The notes beneath the pieces were generated by a model, which saw only the letters and a list, made by a program, of their open reading frames with translations, had not been told where the DNA came from and ran no database searches. From Adenanthera pavonina (lineage: Eukaryota; Streptophyta; Magnoliopsida; Fabales; Fabaceae), in assembly GCA_026686845.1 (NCBI GenBank), contig JAIVEN010000013.1, positions 17,256,001 through 17,320,000 of the forward strand: a stretch of DNA of 64,000 nucleotides. Reading direction: 5' to 3'. The translations under genes and the position numbers were made by a program. Positions 60,935-64,000 of the stretch are shown here, piece by piece. Each line of letters begins with the position of its first letter. The stretch's first letter is position 1.

Positions 60935-62426
60935 CTATGCATGCGATGTAATGAGGACCTGACTCTTACTATAATTGAACTACATGGACCTAAGATGGAT
61001 AATCAAATATAGACTATTTGGCTTAATTTAGTGGAGTTACCAAACAAAATGTCATGTTAATGATATGCCCTTCTTTGCTTGGTAACCAAGATAGAATATC
61101 AAAAGACTAAGTCATACGATATTCACAATTTATGAGGAAGTGATGATAAGAACATGTATTTTGTATAGGCATAAAAAAAATACAATCTTAGATGGATGTG
61201 AAGTGCATATTTTCATAGGACATTGGTGAATACTTGCTGTTATAGGGCTTTGGGTGCTTGCCAAAACTAGACTTTGGTGAAGGCCTACCATTATAGGGCT
61301 TTTGAAAAAGAGGTGCAAATCGAAACTGGACTTTGACGGGTTTACCATTATAGGGCTTTGAAAAAGAAGGGCCAACTAGAACTGGGTTTTGAGGGGGCCT
61401 GCTGTTACAGGGCTTTGAAAAAATGGTGCCATTCGGAATTGGGTTTTGAAGGGTCATTACAAGGCTTTTAAGAAAAGAGAGGCCAGCTGGAACTAGGCTT
61501 TAAGGGGCCTGCCATCCCATGGCTTTGAAAAAGAAGTGCCAATTAGAACTGGGCTTTGAGGGGCCCACCGTTATAGGGCTTTGAAAAATAGGAACCACCT
61601 GTAACTGGGCTTTAAGGGGCCTACCATTATAGGGTTTTGAAAAAGAGGTGTTAGCTAGAACTAGGCTTAAAGGGGCCTACTGTTATAGGGCTTTGAAAAA
61701 GAGGGGTCAACATGATGAATTTTATCATATTATATCAGTCATGTGAATCGGAAGAATGATGTTAGGCTGGCCATGCTGAATATAGCTTTTTTTTTTTACT
61801 TGCCCTAATTGTGATGGATGAATGAATGGTGCAAAACTTCTCTCATAATTTGGAAGCATGTTCTTTGCCTACCACAATTTAAGAAAGGATGAATGTAATG
61901 TATACAATGAAAGAAGCAAGATTTTATTTGCCCCAATCTTATTAATTGAGCACATGAGTAGAGATTATGCTTTGTTTCCTAGTCATGAATAAGAATTTCT
62001 TAATTTTACCCATTTTTGTAAAAAGAAGAAAATCCAAAGGAGGTATTGTTGTGCCCTTTTTAGAAAGCATCTAACTAGGAAGCTCTATTGCAATGTGCAT
62101 TTTGATGACAATAGTGGAGTGAGCATATGTTGGAGGAGATATTACTTTTGACATTTGATTCTAAATACTTCGTCATTACTAGTACTAAAATTGCAAAAGT
62201 TAATATGGAGTGGATCGAATATATCACATTAAGCAATTGTTTTAATAAACGTTGTCCTTTTTGAAGGCATTAGTAAATGTGCTATTTGGAAATGGAGATT
62301 TTGAAAGAGATAAGGAAGAAAAAGAAAAGATAAGAAAAGGAAAAAAAAAGAAAAAGAAATAAGAGACAGAAAAAAACTTCCAAAAAGTCATTTTTATTGA
62401 AAAGATGAAGTATAATGGCAACAATC
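60935..62426. other. Unassigned flank of the chromovirus
   Basis: No gene is supported. It contains the 56-bp tandem array (61,240-61,710), a T-run at 61,788-61,797 and a purine-rich tract at 62,300-62,375 (AAGAAAAAGAAAAGATAAG and similar). It may be part of the same host sequence as 34,992-38,609, which would be the other side of the chromovirus, but I could not align the two by eye. Confidence 0.4.
61240..61710. repeat. 56-bp tandem repeat, about eight to nine units
   Basis: TTATAGGGCTTTGAAAAAGA recurs with starts at about 61,240, 61,291, 61,348, 61,405, 61,457, 61,515, 61,571, 61,627 and 61,683 (spacing 51-58, mostly 56-57). Each unit continues with GTGCCAACTAGAACTGGGCT and TTGAGGGGCCTACC. 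The minus strand is open across much of it because units keep frame loosely, giving Pro-rich repeats; I see no sign that this is coding. Confidence 0.9.
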
Positions 62427-64000
62427 TATTAGGTTTAACGTAATATAAGTTTTGATGATGACAAATACAGAGAAATATGGAACAAAAGTGTCATATGTGT
62501 CTAACATATATAATGTTCCTTATAAAAGTAAAATATGCATTAGCATGTATTTAATTATGGTTATAATGCATATATCATGCTATGTGCAAATATATCCATT
62601 ATACTTTTACAATGAATAATATAAGTTGAATATATAAACTAGACTAACTACTTGGTTTGTAAGTGTAATATATTAAATGTAAGATGGTGCAAGTAAGAAG
62701 AGTGAGCATTGGAATACAGAAATGGAAATCAATATCATGCCTCACTCAAGAAAGAAGAAGATAAATGATGCTCCAAAAATGGAAGATCAGAAGGGAGCAT
62801 ACCAACAAGGAAATGATCAAGTGGAAGTGGAACTCAACATTTAAAGACCTAGTCACTAGGTATATTTTGTTTTCACTTAGGTCTTGAGTTGGGATTAATT
62901 TTTGAAAATTACTTAATCTTGTTACCATATGTTTTAAATGAGTTAGATTAAGTAAATCTAATGTAAGCATATGTTAAAGTTGAAAAACACTGACTGAAAG
63001 ATGAATTTTGAAGTTGATGCTTATGTATTTTGTTGAAAATTTGAACTTTGCTGACTGAAATTTGAAGTTCCAGAGATATCACCTCTGATAGATGAATTTC
63101 AAGTGTTAAAATTTGAATTTCGAGTCAAGCATAGTTAGTAAAAAGAGCAAAAATTTTTTGAAGTCATGTCAAAGTTCATCCGAAATTAAAATATAAAAAA
63201 AGTTCAAAGTTAATCCCTCTAATAGACAAATTTTGGATTTCAAAATTCAAACTTTAGAATAAAACTCAATGATTTACAATCACATTTGATTAAATCAAGA
63301 AGTTTTGGGCATCAAAGTAACATATCCTTACTTTTAAACATAGTGAAATCTGATTTTCAAGGATCTAGAGTTTGACCTTTGATTAGTATTTTTAATATAT
63401 CTCTCAAAATACATATGACTTTGATATAAAAATTATTTCATATGAAACTAGACTTAATAAGATTTTCAAAGAAGGTTATTGCACTCAAAATAAAAGTCAT
63501 ATGAAAAAGCTATGGTCATTTAAAGTTGAGTAGTGAGATATGGATTTTTAATTTTGACTTCATCTCATTGTTTTAATCATATCTCACAAAATACATTTGT
63601 TTTGAAGTAAAACTTATTTCATTTGAAAGTAGACATTGATAACTTTCCAACCATAGGTCATTTGTTTAATTTGGAGTTAAAATGAGAGTTATAGCTTCTG
63701 TAATATTGTCTACAATGTAAAGTTTAAAGTTATAGAGATTCCACCTCCGATAGACGAGTTTCGGGCTTTTGAAATTCGAATTTCAAAGAGAACTTTTTTG
63801 TCATGTTGAGCTTGCTACTGATAAATGAATTTTGGCTTCCAAAATTTGAACTTCAAGTCTAACAGACAAATTTTGGCTTTTAAAATTTGAATTTTGAAAC
63901 TCCAGAATGTGAAAATGCTTCTAGAATAGCCAATAGACATATTTCCATATCTAAAATTCGAACTTCAAGTCTAACAGACGAATTTTGGCTTTGAAAATTT
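62427..64000 (+). mobile_element. Copia LTR (LTR-C), long subtype, cut by the window edge
   Basis: It starts TATTAGGTTTAACG and runs in parallel with the long copy at 31,541: AAGTTTTGATGATGACAAAT, GTGCAAATATATCCATTATAC, GCCTCACTCAAGAAAGAAGA and then the decayed hairpin modules (CTAACAGACGAATTTTGGC near 63,977). The right half, promoter and possible internal domain lie beyond 64,000. CG sites are mostly decayed. Confidence 0.85.

Noticed and set aside
61130..61457. Pro/Ser-rich open frames of 81 and 89 codons on the minus strand
   Set aside because: They are created by the 56-bp minisatellite and differ in frame between units.

Overview
The window looks like a block of nested transposable elements in an AT-rich nuclear genome of a flowering plant, probably a eudicot. 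It resembles pericentromeric or other intergenic heterochromatin. I find no intact host gene. Nearly all of the sequence can be assigned to LTR retrotransposon debris, one CACTA DNA transposon and a few tandem repeats. All retroelement coding regions are broken by stops and frameshifts. The longest open frame is only about 170 codons.

Four repeat families make up most of the window. (1) A Ty1/copia family with a 1.5-2.6 kb LTR (ends TGTTAG...CTAACA; called LTR-C here). Its gag remnant and primer-binding site are at 115-3,936, and LTR copies or pieces lie at 1-114, 3,937-5,462, 10,965-12,619, 21,520-25,600, 31,541-34,157, 48,990-50,849, 53,479-55,338 and 62,427-64,000. (2) A Ty3/gypsy chromovirus of Tekay/Del type (LTR-G): a solo LTR at 1,397-3,793 and one near-complete but dead element at about 38,610-60,934 with gag, protease, reverse transcriptase, RNase H, integrase and chromodomain in that order. 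(3) A very long non-coding LTR family of 2.5-3.5 kb (ends TGTAATATCCC...GGTGTTACA; called LTR-B), with about eight copies and only a degenerate 3 kb internal domain at 26,675-29,652. (4) A small Retrofit-like Ty1/copia fragment at 5,663-9,545.

Layout: 1-5,462 is an LTR-C copia on the minus strand, split by a solo LTR-G. 5,663-9,545 is the Retrofit-like copia, its LTR split by LTR-B. 9,546-17,936 is LTR-B containing a 6.3 kb CACTA element (10,694-17,004), which carries an LTR-C and a captured piece of a La (La1) RNA-binding-protein gene. 17,937-26,674 is LTR-B and LTR-C in several nested layers, plus a foreign gypsy gag piece. 26,675-29,652 is a decayed internal domain with a 5S-rRNA-like segment and a 212-bp tandem duplication. 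29,653-34,991 is LTR-B with an LTR-C inside. 34,992-38,609 is unassigned. 38,610-60,934 is the chromovirus; its 5' LTR is cut into four pieces by LTR-B, LTR-B and LTR-C insertions, and its gag-pol is cut by another LTR-C. 60,935-62,426 is unassigned with a 56-bp tandem repeat. 62,427 to the end is another LTR-C.

Insertion order can be read from target-site duplications. Perfect 5-bp duplications flank 39,234-45,005 (TAACC), 45,210-48,717 (ATGAT), 48,990-50,849 (GCATT), 53,479-55,338 (CTTTA) and 10,965-12,619 (ATAAT). The CACTA element has a perfect 3-bp one (TAC).

The most interesting signals are in the non-coding LTRs. LTR-C carries about ten copies of a hairpin-forming module (ACAGACGAATTT...AAATTCGAATTT) and, just upstream of its TATA box, four AACGG (MYB/MSA-like) motifs at about 20-bp spacing. 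LTR-B and LTR-G, although otherwise different, share a small hairpin whose stem and loop vary between copies while pairing is kept. No new enzymatic or defence system was found. All boundaries and family names come from reading the sequence and recalling known families; no search was run.
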